Positions 50,025 to 62,167 of a stretch of 64,000 nucleotides of DNA are shown here, piece by piece. Each line of letters opens with the position of its first letter. Positions within the stretch are counted from its first letter, which is position 1. The notes below the pieces were generated by a model. The model was not told the origin of the DNA and did no database searches. It saw only the letters and a program-made list of their open reading frames with translations. This DNA is from Puccinia triticina. Its lineage: Eukaryota > Basidiomycota > Pucciniomycetes > Pucciniales > Pucciniaceae. The DNA is taken from assembly GCF_026914185.1 (NCBI RefSeq), contig NC_070559.1, positions 682,001-746,000 of the forward strand. The letters run 5' to 3'. A program made the translations under genes and the position numbers.

Positions 50025-50560
50025 AGGGTGAAAGCGCTGCGCTTCAAAAAGCGCAGCGCAGCGGTTTTGGTGGCCGCTGCGCTGCGCTGAAAGTATTGAC
50101 GGACTGTAACTGGGTGGGGAGATCGAGCTTACCTGCCACAGATTTGTTTGTTTTATTGTGAGCGGCGAGTCTTTTACCGCTTTTTGGGTCTGGCAAGAAG
50201 CGGGAACCCGCTACTTTCAGCGGTAGCGCAGCGGACCCATTGCTGTGTTACCGCTTTTTGACCTGGCCGCGTAGCGCTCCCCCGCTGCCAGCCAAAAAAA
50301 GCGCAGCGCAGCGCAAAGCGCAGCTGTTTTGGTGGCCGCTGCGCGGCGCTGAAAGGAGCGGCCCCGTCCGCTGCTCTACCACTTTTTGGGTCAGGGAAAA
50401 AGCGGGCCCCCACTATTTTCAGCGGTAGCGCAGCGGGACTGGCGCTGCGCTACCGCTTTTTGGGCTGACCGCGCAGCGGTTCCCCGCTGCACTGCGCTAA
50501 AAGACCGCTTTTTTGTAGTGCAGCGCAGCGTTTCAGCCTTGCCCACATCATTCCCCTGGG
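50025..50560. repeat. Cluster of GC-rich perfect hairpins (AGCGCAGCG units)
   Basis: Three strong stems: AGCGCAGCGCAGCGG with its complement and a 9-nt loop (~50050-50088), a related one at ~50300-50352, and AGCGGTAGCGCAGCG with a 7-nt loop (~50419-50455). Between them ACCGCTTTTT and AAAAAGCGG recur. No gene; the frames are shadows. It directly borders the chromovirus LTR. Confidence 0.85.
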
Positions 50561-50598
50561 AAAACAGATGAGCAGGCTTACAATTTGAACCAGCTGTT

Positions 50599-51682
50599 GT
50601 AGATATACTCTTCTAGCTACACCGGTGACTGCGCAGCAGTGCGGTGGTAAGCGCAATGGAAGCGCGGCAAAAGTATATTAAAATAACTTTAAGGTTATAT
50701 TGAGATAGACCCAAAAAGGGGTTTAATGGAGGGGCCAGGAGCGCCTGGGGTATTTAAGTGCCCTCCGTGGATCTTACAGGGCCTGCGCACCAGTTGCGCA
50801 GGGGTTTTTATAAAAACCTGTGACTTCTGGGGCCCAACTAAGGGTGTGTTTTGAACGTAGAAACGTTCCCAGGACAGGGGATATACTCCCGATAGAGAAA
50901 GAAGGGAACAGCGGACTTACTCGTGAAGAGGGTCCGCGAAAGAAGACGGCAAACAACTCAACGAACCAAGATCGTAACAATATAGGCAGGCAACCGGTCG
51001 GATAGACGGGGGCGGGGCAGGTATGGCGACGAGGTGGTTGGTATGAATCTGAGGAGGCTTTTACTCGCTCAAAAGCCTCCTTTATATATTCTTGCGGCGA
51101 CCGGTGGGGTCGCCTTTCTATTTTCAAATTCCTCGCGGCTTCTTGGCCGCGGGAAGGATTGGTTAGGACAGGAGTGGTAGAGCTTTCTATTGCTCGCATC
51201 GCTCCTGTCCTTGTTACTCAACGGCGAGTATTACTCTTCCTTGGTCCGAGGAAGAGTTCCACTCTTGGTGTCGTTCTATTGGTTGTTCATCTTCGGCCGG
51301 TGGAGAAGCAGTGGTTCACTTCTTTTACTACTCTCCTCCGGCCGTTTCCTGTAGAACGTTCTACCATCTCTTTGTTCTGTTCAGACAAATAGCAAACCCG
51401 TTTTCTTGGCCTGAGAATGGGTTTTTGAACATAGTTTATTTTTCTTCTCCGGCCGCTGCTTGCGGCTGGAGTTTTGACAGTCTCTCATTGTTCTAAGGGA
51501 AGACTTTGTTATATATTCATTTTAGTATGCGCGGCGCTCTGCACCGCTTTTTAGTGTTCTAATAATGAATATGGTATTTATTTTATGCGCGGCGCTCTGC
51601 GCCGCAATAAATGTGTGCTTCTTAACACCTGTTGTATCTTAAGTTAGCTGGGCTCTAACTTAATGTAGTAGCCCGGCTGACA
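50599..51682 (-). repeat. 3' LTR of the chromovirus (outer end truncated)
   Basis: Matches the right LTR from GTAGATATACTC onward. It lacks the terminal TGTCAGGCGCGGTGATGCC segment. It differs from the right copy by ~16 transitions and one small indel. Rich in short perfect hairpins, e.g. GGAGGCTTTT-ACTCGCTC-AAAAGCCTCC at ~51053-51080. Confidence 0.92.
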
Positions 51683-51722
51683 TTCCCTCCCACCAAGATA
51701 AGTTACTCGTAACTTAGCTGAG

Positions 51723-54700
51723 TTATTTCCGCTTAGAAACCCTATAATTGCGTAGGTGAATTGCTCCATCCGGGATATTATTTTCTGGTAGCCATTCATC
51801 TTTATCTGCTGATTGGTTTCTATATCTTACAAGGTACAACCTAGTGTCTTTACCCAAAACCCTCTCTTTTTTATCTTTAAGGATTTTATGTACTTTAAGT
51901 TGCTCTTTAGGAGATGGTTCTTCTATTGGTACGGGTACGGGTTTGGAAGTTGGTTCATTTTCTCTTGGAACATATCTTTTTATCAGGCTTACTGGAAACA
52001 CTGGGTGTTTTCTACTAAATTCTTCCGTGAGAATTACTTCTACCGCATTTTTACAGTGTAAGTTTTTAATCACAAAGGGTCCTACAAAGGCAGGTTTAAG
52101 TTTCTTACAACCTCCCAAGTTGTTGAAATTCACAGTAGATAGAAGTACTTTTTCTCCTATGTAGAATTCTGGTTCTTTATGACTCTTGTCCCAGCGCATC
52201 TTACTGTACTCAGCCGCTTCTTGTACACATTTAGCAGCATGTGTATTTGCGGCCTCTAACATTTGCTTAAAGTCTAAGGCTGTAGGGTGAGCCAGTTGCA
52301 ATTTGTCGTTAAGAGTGTCCTTAGGTAGTCTGGGAGTCCAACCCCTTTCTAGGATATATGGCGCTTCTTTAGTAGTAGAGTGCTTACTACTATTATAAGC
52401 CATCTCTAGGGCAGGGAGTAAATTAACCAAGTCATGTGTATACCCATCACTGTTTTTAAATTCTAGCCCAAAGGCGCAAAACCTTTGTAGAAGATCTTCT
52501 AGTGTCTGGATCATTCTTTCTGCTAGGCCATCAGTCTGCGGGCGATACACGGTTGAGAAGGCTAATTTGGTACCCAACATATCATGTAGATTTCTCCAAA
52601 ATTCAGATGTAAATTTTGGGTCCCTGTCACTGATAATTATTTTGGGGATACCCACATCAGCCATGATCCTGTTCCAGAATAGCATAGCTACTTCCATAGC
52701 TGTGTCATCTTTGTGATGCGGAATAAACCTAGCTCTCTTGGAAAATCTATCTACCACTACTAGCACTGAGTTATAAGAGAAGGCTCCTCCTGGTGGTAAT
52801 CCTGTCACAAAGTCCATGTTAATGATTTCCCACCTAGTTTTGGGCTCTGCTATGGTCTGCAATAGTCCAAATCTTTTTCCAGTCTGTTTGTTGGCTTTCT
52901 GGCATGTTTCACAGGATTTAACATAGACCTTAGTTTGATTTTTCCAATCAACCCACCAGGCTGTCTGTTTAATCCTCTCCAAGGTTCTATCTTTGGAGAA
53001 GTGACCTGCGCCAGCATTGTCGTGGCATTCATACAACATATTTTTAATGTGATTTGCTTTACTCAGGACTATCACACTTGAATGTCTATGCCTAAAGTAT
53101 AATATGCCATCTAACAGAGTAAACTGTCCTGTCTTGTATGGGGTCAATAGGTATTCCGGTAAGCTAGCAATTAATTCCGGAGCACTGTTTTCATTATCCA
53201 GAATATTGATTAACTTGAGAAGTTCTAAATCTTCACTATAGCTGATTCTGACTTCTTCAAAGAATGCGTCATCAATGTCACATACGTGAATTCCCAAAAT
53301 GGGGAATACGTCCTCATCCTCTGGATCATAGGCAGGATTGTCTGGAGTATTAGGCAAGGCCCATCTACTTAGTCCATCTGCATTAGTATGCTTAGTTCCT
53401 GCTCTATGGATAATGGTCATATGTCCTCTGTATTGTTGTATAGCAATCTGCCATCTGAGCATGTGACGGTTGGGCGTCTTCATGTTCATCAAAGTCCTTA
53501 CTGCTATACAATCCATAACTACAATGATCTTACAACCTTCCAGGTAATAATGTAGTTTCTCTAGAGCCCATACAAGACATAAGCATTCCATTTGACTGGC
53601 TCCATATCTCATTTCTGTCTTACGGACTTGTCAAGAAATAAACAACACAGGTTTTTCTACAGGAATACCATCAATTATGAATTCCTGATGCAAAGCTGCT
53701 CCTATGCCTTCAAAGCAAGCATCTATGTATAGTATAAATGGCAAAGAGTAATCTGGTTGTGCTAGTACGGGAGCTGTAGTAATAAGCCTTTTCAGTTGCT
53801 TGTATTGCTCTACTCTCCTGTACGTCATCTCAAAGAAGAAATCTTTGCTACATAACTCGTATAAACTTTTCGAGATGTTTGCAAATTTAGGGATATGCTA
53901 TCTGTAATAACTGCAAAATTCCAAAAATGACTGAATTTCAGTTATTGTCTGCGGCATAGGTTTAAGCATAACTGCTGCAACTCTGTTTTGATCTATGGCT
54001 AGAGATAATCCGGAGACTATATGACCTAAAGCCTTGAGCTCTTGAAAACCAAAGTTACATTTCTTGATTGAAATTTTCAAACCTGCTGTGATAGCTGTAC
54101 AGAGGACCAATATTATTTTTTCTAAATGATCCTCCCAGTTCGTAGAATATATGATAATGTCATCTATGTATATCATCATCCAACTTTGTCTAATAAAGGA
54201 CCCCAATATCGTGTCCATCATACACTGAAAGTGCGATGGAGCATTTTTTATGCCAAATGGCATCCTTAAATATTCGTAGACTCCTAGATGACAGATTATT
54301 CTCATAAATTTTCTGCTCTCTTCTTTAATGGGTATTTGATGGAACCCTTTAAGAACATCCATTGTAGTGATATATTTAGCTTTCGCCAAATTGTGTAGTG
54401 AATGATCTATCCTTGGAATAGGATAATTGTCTGCCTTTGTGTAATTATTAAGGGCTCTAAAATCTCCTACCATGCGGGATTTATCATTATGCCAGGCTAT
54501 AATTACGGGCGTAGTTATTTCCACTTGTTTGTTATGGCCTACTTTCCTTAAAACCTTAAGTTCTAATAGTTCTTTGATGTGGATCTCTAAGGCTTCCCTA
54601 GACTTAGGGCTGGAAGGATAGGCAGCTCTCCTTAACTCAGGAGGGTAGGGGGGCTGACACGTGAGTTCTATTTCAATATTGTGTCCTGAGATATTCCCTA

Positions 54701-57599
54701 TAGGTTCCTCCTTTGTGCAAAAGGCTTCTTTGTGCTCAAAGCAGACTTTCAACACATCTGATTGTTGTTCTGCGGTTAAATTACTACTAATAGCAGCTTG
54801 AGACATATAATCTTGACTGAACTTGGTCAGTTCTTTATTCTCACAGTTTTTCTCCAAAGGGTTCTGAAAGCTGATATTACATATCTCAAACTTTTGTTTC
54901 CAAACACCACCTATTGTGTAGTATCTACTTTTGCTTTGAATTACATCTATTCCATACAAGCAGAATGCATCATTTCCTATGATAAGATAATCACACACAG
55001 CATCTTCTAGAACTACAAATTCCACGTGTAATCTCAAAGAACCTTTTGTGTGCGGGAAAATAAGAGGTAACTTAACTATCCCTATTGGTCTAAGGGCTGA
55101 GTTACAACTGCTAAATTTAGCTTTGGGCGTGGGGAGAAGGTTATTCTTCCAGTCCGGGTAACAAGAGTCTAGTAAATTGGTGCTAGTACAAGAACAAAAT
55201 GCTCCAATGTCTAAAAGAGCTCTGACTTCTCTCCCATCAAAGATAACTGTTGTATAGCTAGTTTTTCCCAGAGTATAACTCATGCCTTCCTCTGGCTTAT
55301 TTGTCATTAGTTTGGCATCTGATACGTGCCCAACTCCCAGTGAAGAGTTCCATTTCTGTGGCAGATTGGAATCTCCTTGGATTACCGTGATATGTAATGG
55401 ATCACCTAGATCAGCTTGTATTACGTTGCATTTGGCATTGATTTCTGGTTCACCCAAGCAGTCTCCAATTTCAGGTTCCATACTGACAATGTCGAATTGG
55501 GAGCCTGTATCAGATAGGTCATCTTCATCTGACTCTACTTCTATATTGTTGATGCGTTTACGGGGTTTAGGGCAATCAGGTCTCTTATGGCCTTTCTCTC
55601 CACAATTGTAACACTCAATACTAGTTGGTTTTCTAGCAGGCATTTCTGCATTCTTTCTTTCCACAGCCGTGTTTTCTCTAGGAGCTAGATTACGCCTTTC
55701 TTCATACGTCTTGGGTTTCCTGTCTAATTTCTTGGCCACAATAATTATTTCTATCGTGGCTACTAATTCAGACAAGTCTACATCTGCATCTTTCAACCTG
55801 CACATTACATCATGTTCTAAGTAATTAGGGCACTTTTTCAAGATTTTCTTAGTTACAAATTTCTGAGCTGGTTGGTTATAGATACAATCAATCCTTTTCT
55901 TCTGACTCAGACACCATTTGTACGGATCATCTTTAGTAGGGTCAAAGAAATCGTTCTCATATGCAGCTAGCATTTTATCCTCCCAGACATCTGTACCAAA
56001 CTGTTTGTGGATCAGTTTTTTCCATGCTTCCCAGCTTACTTTTCCGACAGATATCTTTTTCCTGACGAACCAGTCTAAAGCTACGCCTTCAAACAACCTT
56101 GGCAATCTGGAAGTTACTACTTCATCCATAGCTTCGTAGCACTCAAGGAGATGATCTACGTAGTCTATGAAGTAGATATGATTGTATTCTCCTTCTCCCG
56201 AGAATTTAGGCCATTCTTTCATTGGCGGCATCAGTTTGAATTTGGTGACTGGGTCTAGACTATTCAGGAAAGAAGTAGTCTGTCGTGGTTGTTCCTGGTA
56301 AGGTGGGGAATCACTTGCCGCATTTGGGCGTGGCGACCTAGTTGGTTCCTCTTTTTTGGGAGGTAGGGACCTTTCTTGGTGTTGAGACACTCTGTTCCTG
56401 TTATTTAGTAAAGGTTTGTTAAACCTAACTTCTTCCGTCTGAGCAGCTTCAGGGTTATGACTCAGGTGCGGGGGAGCCTGTATTCCTGCTACATTTTGTT
56501 TAAGAGTTTTTATCTCTTGTTTCAGAGAGCTGATTTGCTCCGCCGTGGAGATGTTGATTTTATTTACCATCTCTTTCATGTTATCCTCCTGATGACTCAC
56601 TAAGTCTATCAAAATTTGTAACTGGGCGGATTGATGGTCTTCACGCTCTCTGTTTTCTTTGATAACCTCAGTTTTCAAAGTAGACAACATTTGGCTTTCA
56701 AAGTCTGCCATATCAATGTCAATATCCGTAAGTTTGTCTTGTAGACTTTGATTTGTGCTAGCCATATTCTCAAGTCTTTTTGTTATCTCACTTGTTTTAC
56801 TCTTAATTTCTCCAATGTCTTGGCAAAATTCAGGTATTTTAACAAAATGTTCTTGAGACATTTCTATTGCACAACTCACAGCAGATTCAAGAGTGTTGAT
56901 AATAGAAGTATGACATTCCACAATTTTCTTGTTTGTAAACTTATATTGGTTACCAGAGTTACTATGTAATGTAGAAAAGTTTCCATACAAGCTATCAAAC
57001 ATATGAAAAATAAAATCTCTATCAACTACATCTGGTCGTAGGCTTGTTCCAAGGCGTTCGCTGCCTTCATGACTTGAGCCCATCTGGCGCGGTCTCTGCG
57101 GAGCTGGTTGGTTTGATCTGTTGGAGGAGCTTTTTGTTTTTTCGAAGTCCTCGCTGGAGGGGCAATCTGTTTCTTCACCGTCCAGGGGTTCCAACCCTCC
57201 ACGAAGGACTCTAACTCCTTTCAAGAGAGAAACTTCTGAGCCGCTTTTTGGCTCTCTTGAGCTCCGCGTAGAGCGGCTTTGAGCTCCTCCGGAGATCCTT
57301 GAGCCTGGAGAGAGATGCATTTTCTCCAGTTGGCTCGGTGGACGTACACCAAGTTCTGGATCATCTTGACCTGCTCTTCCTCCAGCTCTTTGGGAGTTTT
57401 CACCGGAGCTTTGGCTTTCAAGGTGCTCAGAGCTGGGTCCGTGTTCTTCTTGAATCAAAGCGGGACCTCGAAGTCCGCCGGATCCTCCTCTAACTGATCC
57501 TCCGACAATAGATCCTCCGATGGCAGACCCTTTGCAGCTGACTCTTTTCGGAGTGGCAAGGGGTCCTTTGAGGTCAGGTCTGGAAGAGCGGGTAGACAT
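51723..57599 (-). pseudogene. Chromovirus Gag-Pol polyprotein, two nonsense codons
   Basis: One frame from 57599 to 51723. Gag: basic/serine-rich start, coiled-coil (~residues 200-340), gag core, CCHC knuckle CYNCGEKGHKRPDC (~665). Protease ~795 reads LLDIGAF, with Ile where the catalytic DSG/DTG has Ser or Thr. RT: YIDDIIIYS ~1143. TAG at 53898-53900 falls after CSYYR and TGA at 53631-53633 after FIS, both in normally continuous RNase H territory. After 53612: RNase H, integrase HHCC finger (CETCQKANK), DDE residues in [16 protein letters not shown] and GLAERMIQ, and a C-terminal chromodomain ([18 protein letters not shown]). It would assemble particles, copy RNA and direct integration to heterochromatin. 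Confidence 0.92.
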
Positions 57600-57645
57600 G
57601 TTGTCAGTGTTGTTTTACAAAGGTTTTGTTTTAAAGAAAAATGGA

Positions 57646-58330
57646 CTAACTTTCGACTTCTGGTTCAGAGTTGCTGACGTCGATGTCCGCTAGGTTCTCG
57701 GCGGGAGCTGGTTCTGTTTCAGCTGCAAAGTACGGAGAAGTCAGTAATGTAGTTTGTATTTGCGAGTGAATTCGCAGGAGAGAGTTGCTTACGGGTATCT
57801 CTTGGGTGGCGTATAGTGCCGGCGACGTAATTCGGTTTCGGAGCAGGCACTATTATCACCAGAGACAGAAAGGAATTGTTAGTGCTACAGGCGGTGCGGA
57901 GAAGAAGTGGGATGAGGCGTACTAGTAGGTTTCTTCAACGGAACATCTACCTCAAGTTTTGGCGCCGCAGAGGCCGCTAGATTTTTTTCAGATTGTGTTT
58001 TCCTAACCACTGTAGGAAAAAGGGATTAGGGTTAGCGTTTCTTAACAAGGGTAGTTTAAGAAAAATTCGGAATTTCAAGCTCACTTTTGCGTTCTAGACA
58101 AGCTTTGGCTTTGCGAGCGTGATGTTCTCGTAAGAAGAGCTGAAATCGAAGTTTTCCTTCGATGCTTTCTTTTTGCTCGCGTTCAATACGGTCGGTGGCG
58201 ATCTTTAGCTGCTCGGCGTACAAAAGCTTCTCCCAGGCGGTAGGGACGTAATTCCGGGCACGTTCTTCTTTCTGTTCTTTAAGATAACAGAGGTAATACT
58301 GAATCAGTTCAGCGTTTCTCTGTAATTCCA
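57646..58330 (-). CDS. Spliced accessory ORF between 5' LTR and gag
   Basis: Four exons joined by GT-AG introns in one frame: 58330-58085, 58009-57923, 57849-57793, 57722-57646 (stop TAG). Exons 1-3 are each a multiple of three and begin in phase 1 (246, 87, 57 nt). The protein is about 155 residues: a Lys/Glu/Arg-rich coiled-coil-like part (EQKEERARNYVPTAWEKLL, EREQKESIEGKLRFQLFLRE) then a Pro/Ala-rich acidic tail (PAPAENLADIDVSNSEPEVE). The start codon is not resolved; another exon in or near the LTR is likely. No family recognised. Splicing in a retroelement implies that unspliced RNA is also exported and packaged. It could also be a captured host fragment. Confidence 0.55.
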
Positions 58331-58878
58331 CTGAAAAATAAAAAAATGATTTTTTTTTTGTCAGAAAAAAAGTTCGTGATATTTCTGAGTAAAAAAGGTT
58401 ATGTTCAGAAGGATTAGTGGCTTCTGAATATACGCGCAAAGAACGCGGTTATGGTTTTACTATGGAGCGCGGTTTGATAGCGCGGAAGAGCGCGAGGTTA
58501 GTTCTGCGCGAAGTAGCGCAGGTGGTAAGCTGCGGGGATAGGGTAGAGAGCACGAGAGTGCTCTGGGTTGGTTGCGCTAAAGTTCGCGGCTTAAGTTGCG
58601 CGAAGCGTAGCGGCTTAGGTTTGCGCCAGGTAGCAAGGGTGGTGCGCTATGGAGAGCGGGTAGGGAGCGGTACTAAACTTAATAAATTAAGTTTTAAGGG
58701 GCAATATTGCCTACTGCGCTCGAAGCGCGGGGGTTTAGACTTAACGTAAAAGTTAAGTAAGCTTAAGTAAGCTTAAGAGTAGGTTTGGTCAGGTTTTAAT
58801 CGTTGGATAAACGAAAAAAACTGAGTTTTTTATGGTTTTATGGGTTTATAAGGGTATTTCCCGGCCAGACCCCCAATT

Positions 58879-59983
58879 GTCAGGCGCGGTGATGCCAAGA
58901 GTAGATATACTCTTCTAGCTACACCGGTGACTGCGCAGCAGTGCGGTGGTAAGCGCGATGGAAGCGCGGCAAAAGTATATTAAAATAACTTTAAGGTTAT
59001 ATTGAGATAGACCCAAAAAGGGGTTTAACGGAGGGGCCAGGAGCGCCTGGGGTATTTAAGTGCCCTCCGTGGATCTTACAGGGCCTGCGCACCAGTTGCG
59101 CAGGGGTTTTTATAAAAACCTGTGACTTCTGGGGCCCAACTAAGGGTGTGTTTTGAACTGGAAACGTTCCCAGGACAGGGGATATACTCCCGATAGAGAA
59201 AGAAGGGAACAGCGGACTTACTCGTGAAGAGGGTCCGCGAAAGAAGACGGCAAACAACTCAACGAACCGAGATCGTAACAATACAGGCAGGCAACCGGTT
59301 GGATAGACGGGGGCAGGGCAGGTATGGCGACGAGGTGGTTGGTATGAATCTGAGGAGGCTTTTACTCGCTCAAAAGCCTCCTTTATATATTCTTGCGGCG
59401 ACCGGTGGGGTCGCCTTTCTATTTTCAAATTCCTCGCGGCTTCTTGGCCGCGGGAAAGATTGGTTAGGACAGGAGTGGTAGAGCTTTCTATTGCTCGCAT
59501 CACTCCTGTCCTCGTTACTCAACGGCGAGTATTACTCCTCCTTGGTCCGAGGAAGAGTTCCACTCTTGGTGTCATTCTATTAGTTGTTCATCTTCGGCCG
59601 GTGGAGAAGCAGTGGTTCACTTCTTTTACTACTCTCCTCCGGCCGTTTCCTGTAGAACGTTCTACCATCTCTTTGTTCTGTTCAGACAAATAGCAAACCC
59701 GTTCTCTTGGCCTGAGAATGGGTTTTTGAACATAGTTTATTTTTCTTCTCCGGCCGCTGCTTGCGGCTGGAGTTTTGACAGTCTCTCATTGTTCTAAGGG
59801 AAGACTTTGTTATATATTCATTTTAGTATGCGCGGCGCTCTGCGCCGCTTTTTAGTGTTCTAATAATGAATATGGTATTTATTTTATGCGCGGCGCTCTG
59901 TGCCGCAATAAATGTGTGCTTCTTAACACCTGTTGTATCTTAAGTTAGCTGGGCTCTAACTTAACGTAGTAGCCCGGCTGACA
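58879..59983 (-). repeat. 5' LTR of the chromovirus, 1105 bp
   Basis: Complete, TGTCAG...CTGACA in both directions. It contains a 10-bp stem AGGACAGGAG/CTCCTGTCCT, GCGGCGCTCTGCGCCGC and others. A 140-168 codon frame in both LTR copies is disrupted differently by the indel near 50877/59158, so it is not conserved coding. Confidence 0.92.
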
Positions 59984-60536
59984 AGTTTGTCAGTCTCATC
60001 ACTGCTCCTCCAGTTAGGTTCCCCCACCTCCAGAATTCATCAAGTCCCACTCAAGCAACCCCTTGCAAGGGCAAAAGGGACTTCACGGACTTCAAAAAAT
60101 CTTGAACCAATCTTTTCATCAAGGATTGCTTTGACCATCTCCGCCAAACTCCTCCTCCCGGTACCACCTTGCCCACACCCGGATCAAGAACATCAACCAC
60201 TTGGAACTAGGACACCACAGATATGTAGAGATGGTAGAGAATCATCAACAAGGACTGGCGCAAGATCTGGCTCACCAATCTGAATCTTGCCAGCCCTTCA
60301 TGGTATGGCTTACTGTTGATTGCTTCTGGTTTGGCCCTACTGAGTGTTGATGTTGGTTCTTTTTTCATTCTTATTTGCGTTCAACCTCATCAGTAACTCT
60401 ACTGACAAACCTGCACATTTTGTGGACCTCAATCAGACTCCTTCTGATATGGTCGGCTTGAAAGCCAGACAGAGCCAAAAGCTCATGTGGTTCTTACAAA
60501 TACAAGCTGTGATTGTTTTGTCCACTACTACAAGCA
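59984..60536. other. Spacer, possible decayed coding sequence
   Basis: A plus frame at 60344-60616 starts with a hydrophobic stretch (VLFSFLFAFNLI) but runs into a MITE. No family recognised. Confidence 0.35.
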
Positions 60537-60539
60537 CAC

Positions 60540-60755
60540 CACTGCCAGCATATTTGGCTGGGATGAAGTCATCCCAGTTTAACTGGGATGCAGTCAACCA
60601 ACTTGAAATGGGTTGATCTCATCCAATTAAATATAAAACCAAGGGGGGTACCTTGGATTTATATTCCATCAGTTGATATCAACCCAGTTTAAATTGGTTG
60701 AGTGCATCCCAGTTTAACTGGGATAACCTCAACCCAGCCAATTATGCTGGCAGTG
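60540..60755. mobile_element. CACTG-ended MITE, 216 bp
   Basis: Terminal inverted repeats of ~60 bp from CACTGCCAGCATATTTGGCT; 3-bp target duplication CAC (60537-60539 and 60756-60758). Both arms hold the palindrome ATCCCAGTTTAACTGGGAT. No coding content. CACTA-like by ends and duplication size. Confidence 0.85.
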
Positions 60756-60759
60756 CACC

Positions 60760-61640
60760 TCAACCCTCAAATTTGAACTCTCTGCCATCTCTGTCAGCAG
60801 GGGTCTCAAACTCAAGGCCCAGCTCGACCTGAATGCCTACAGCATCCAAGCCCTCAACCTTTCCATTAAACTATGCTCTGTCCCCTGCCCACCTACAACT
60901 TCACAGGCTCCGGCCAGTACTCCATCCCCACCATCCCTGCACTTGCCTGGTGCATCCCCAACATCAAGGCCATCTTCACCATCCAACTCCAGGCTCCCCG
61001 CCGCCTGTCTCCAAGTCACCCTCACCAACAGAACTGCTCACCGCCCTGCCCTCCCTCTTCTATCTCATTGTAAATAAACTCCAGCAGATGGCCATGAATG
61101 AGATGCTGAGTCTGAATTACCCCCTCATTCAGTCAAACAAAACATCATCACACACTCAAACAAACCATCATCACACCCTCCTGCTTTTGAATACTTCTCT
61201 CTCTGTTGTATACTCACTCAAAAAAATCTTGATCATATTAACAGTCTTGCGCCCATGGATCACCAATTTTGCATATTCAGTCTGCCTGATCTCCAGCCCA
61301 AGCATCAGTTGAGCAATCAACAATCTGCGCAACCACACCGGCGGCAAGGGCTTCTTGACCACCCAAGACACCATTGCCTTTATCTCCCAGCTATACTTGC
61401 CCTTCAACCAGTAGCCCGGCACCATTGACTTCCCTTATTACCAGAACTCCTCCTGATGAATCTTAAATGTTTTCTTTTTTATTTTCCCTTTTTTCAATGT
61501 TTTATTTTCTCCCTTTCTTCATTATGTTATCTTTCCTTGTCTCTCCACCAAAAATGCAATGCAGTGTGTGTGCTACCACATTCTGATATATCTTGACCCG
61601 GTGGATTCAATTGGCTCCGTACTGGATACCCAAGCCATGC
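60760..61640 (+). other. Gene-like but broken region
   Basis: A plus-strand frame around 60800-61070 (LPTYNFTGSGQYSIPTIPAL, then LQVTLTNRTAH in another frame) looks like a decayed host coding sequence, perhaps of an ML/lipid-binding type, but frames are inconsistent and I do not call a gene. The rest is AT-rich. Confidence 0.3.
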
Positions 61641-61887
61641 CACCCACAAAAGTGGATGCGGCGGACCACCTAAACTGATGGAACTGAGCCACATGAAATC
61701 CACTGGTCCAGAGGTTGTTTCCAGTCGTGGGCCCAACACTTTGGTCGGGATCACGGTTAATCCTCAGGGAGCCCACAAGTCAAGCCATGGTGGACCAGGG
61801 GTGGGCCCAACCTTTGTGTTGGTATCACAAGGAGTCCTTGGGGGGCCCACAGAGAGCTGAAAAATCTTTTGGAATCCTTGGGGGCAT

Positions 61888-61997
61888 CACAAGGTGCCCT
61901 TGTGATGCCCACAAGGTGCCCTTGTGATGCCCACAAGGTGCCCTTGTGATGCCCACAAGGTGCCCTTGTGATGCCCACAAGGTGCCCTTGTGATGCC
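61888..61997. repeat. 22-bp tandem repeat, five copies
   Basis: Identical units CACAAGGTGCCCTTGTGATG plus CC; each contains the palindrome CACAAGG-TGC-CCTTGTG. It lies in a GGGCCCAC-rich stretch (61650-62100). Confidence 0.95.
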
Positions 61998-62167
61998 CAC
62001 AAGGGCATGTGGGCCAAATGTTGCTGGTCCAACCTTGTGCAGGCTTTCACCGTGGGATCCACATGGATTGGCGGTGGGCCCCACGTGGAGGGACTCCCCG
62101 GGTGTATGGTACGGGTGCAGCTAGAAAGAGAGAATTAAGGATAGCAGTAACGTAGCTGGGTGGTAAC

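Larger units (their letters stand above)
50599..59983 (-). mobile_element. Nearly full-length Ty3/gypsy chromovirus, 9.4 kb
   Basis: LTRs at both ends (50599-51682 and 58879-59983) enclose, on the minus strand, a spliced leader ORF (58330-57646), gag-protease-RT (57599 to 53898), and RNase H-integrase-chromodomain (to 51723). LTR bodies are ~98% identical, so the insertion is fairly recent. Two in-frame stops (53898-53900, 53631-53633) and a protease active-site change make the copy defective. The left LTR lacks about 22 bp at its outer end and no target duplication is visible. Confidence 0.92.

Noticed and set aside
50774..51199. 141-codon ORF inside the LTR (also 58997-59503)
   Set aside because: The two LTR copies have different C termini because of an indel, so the frame is not conserved.
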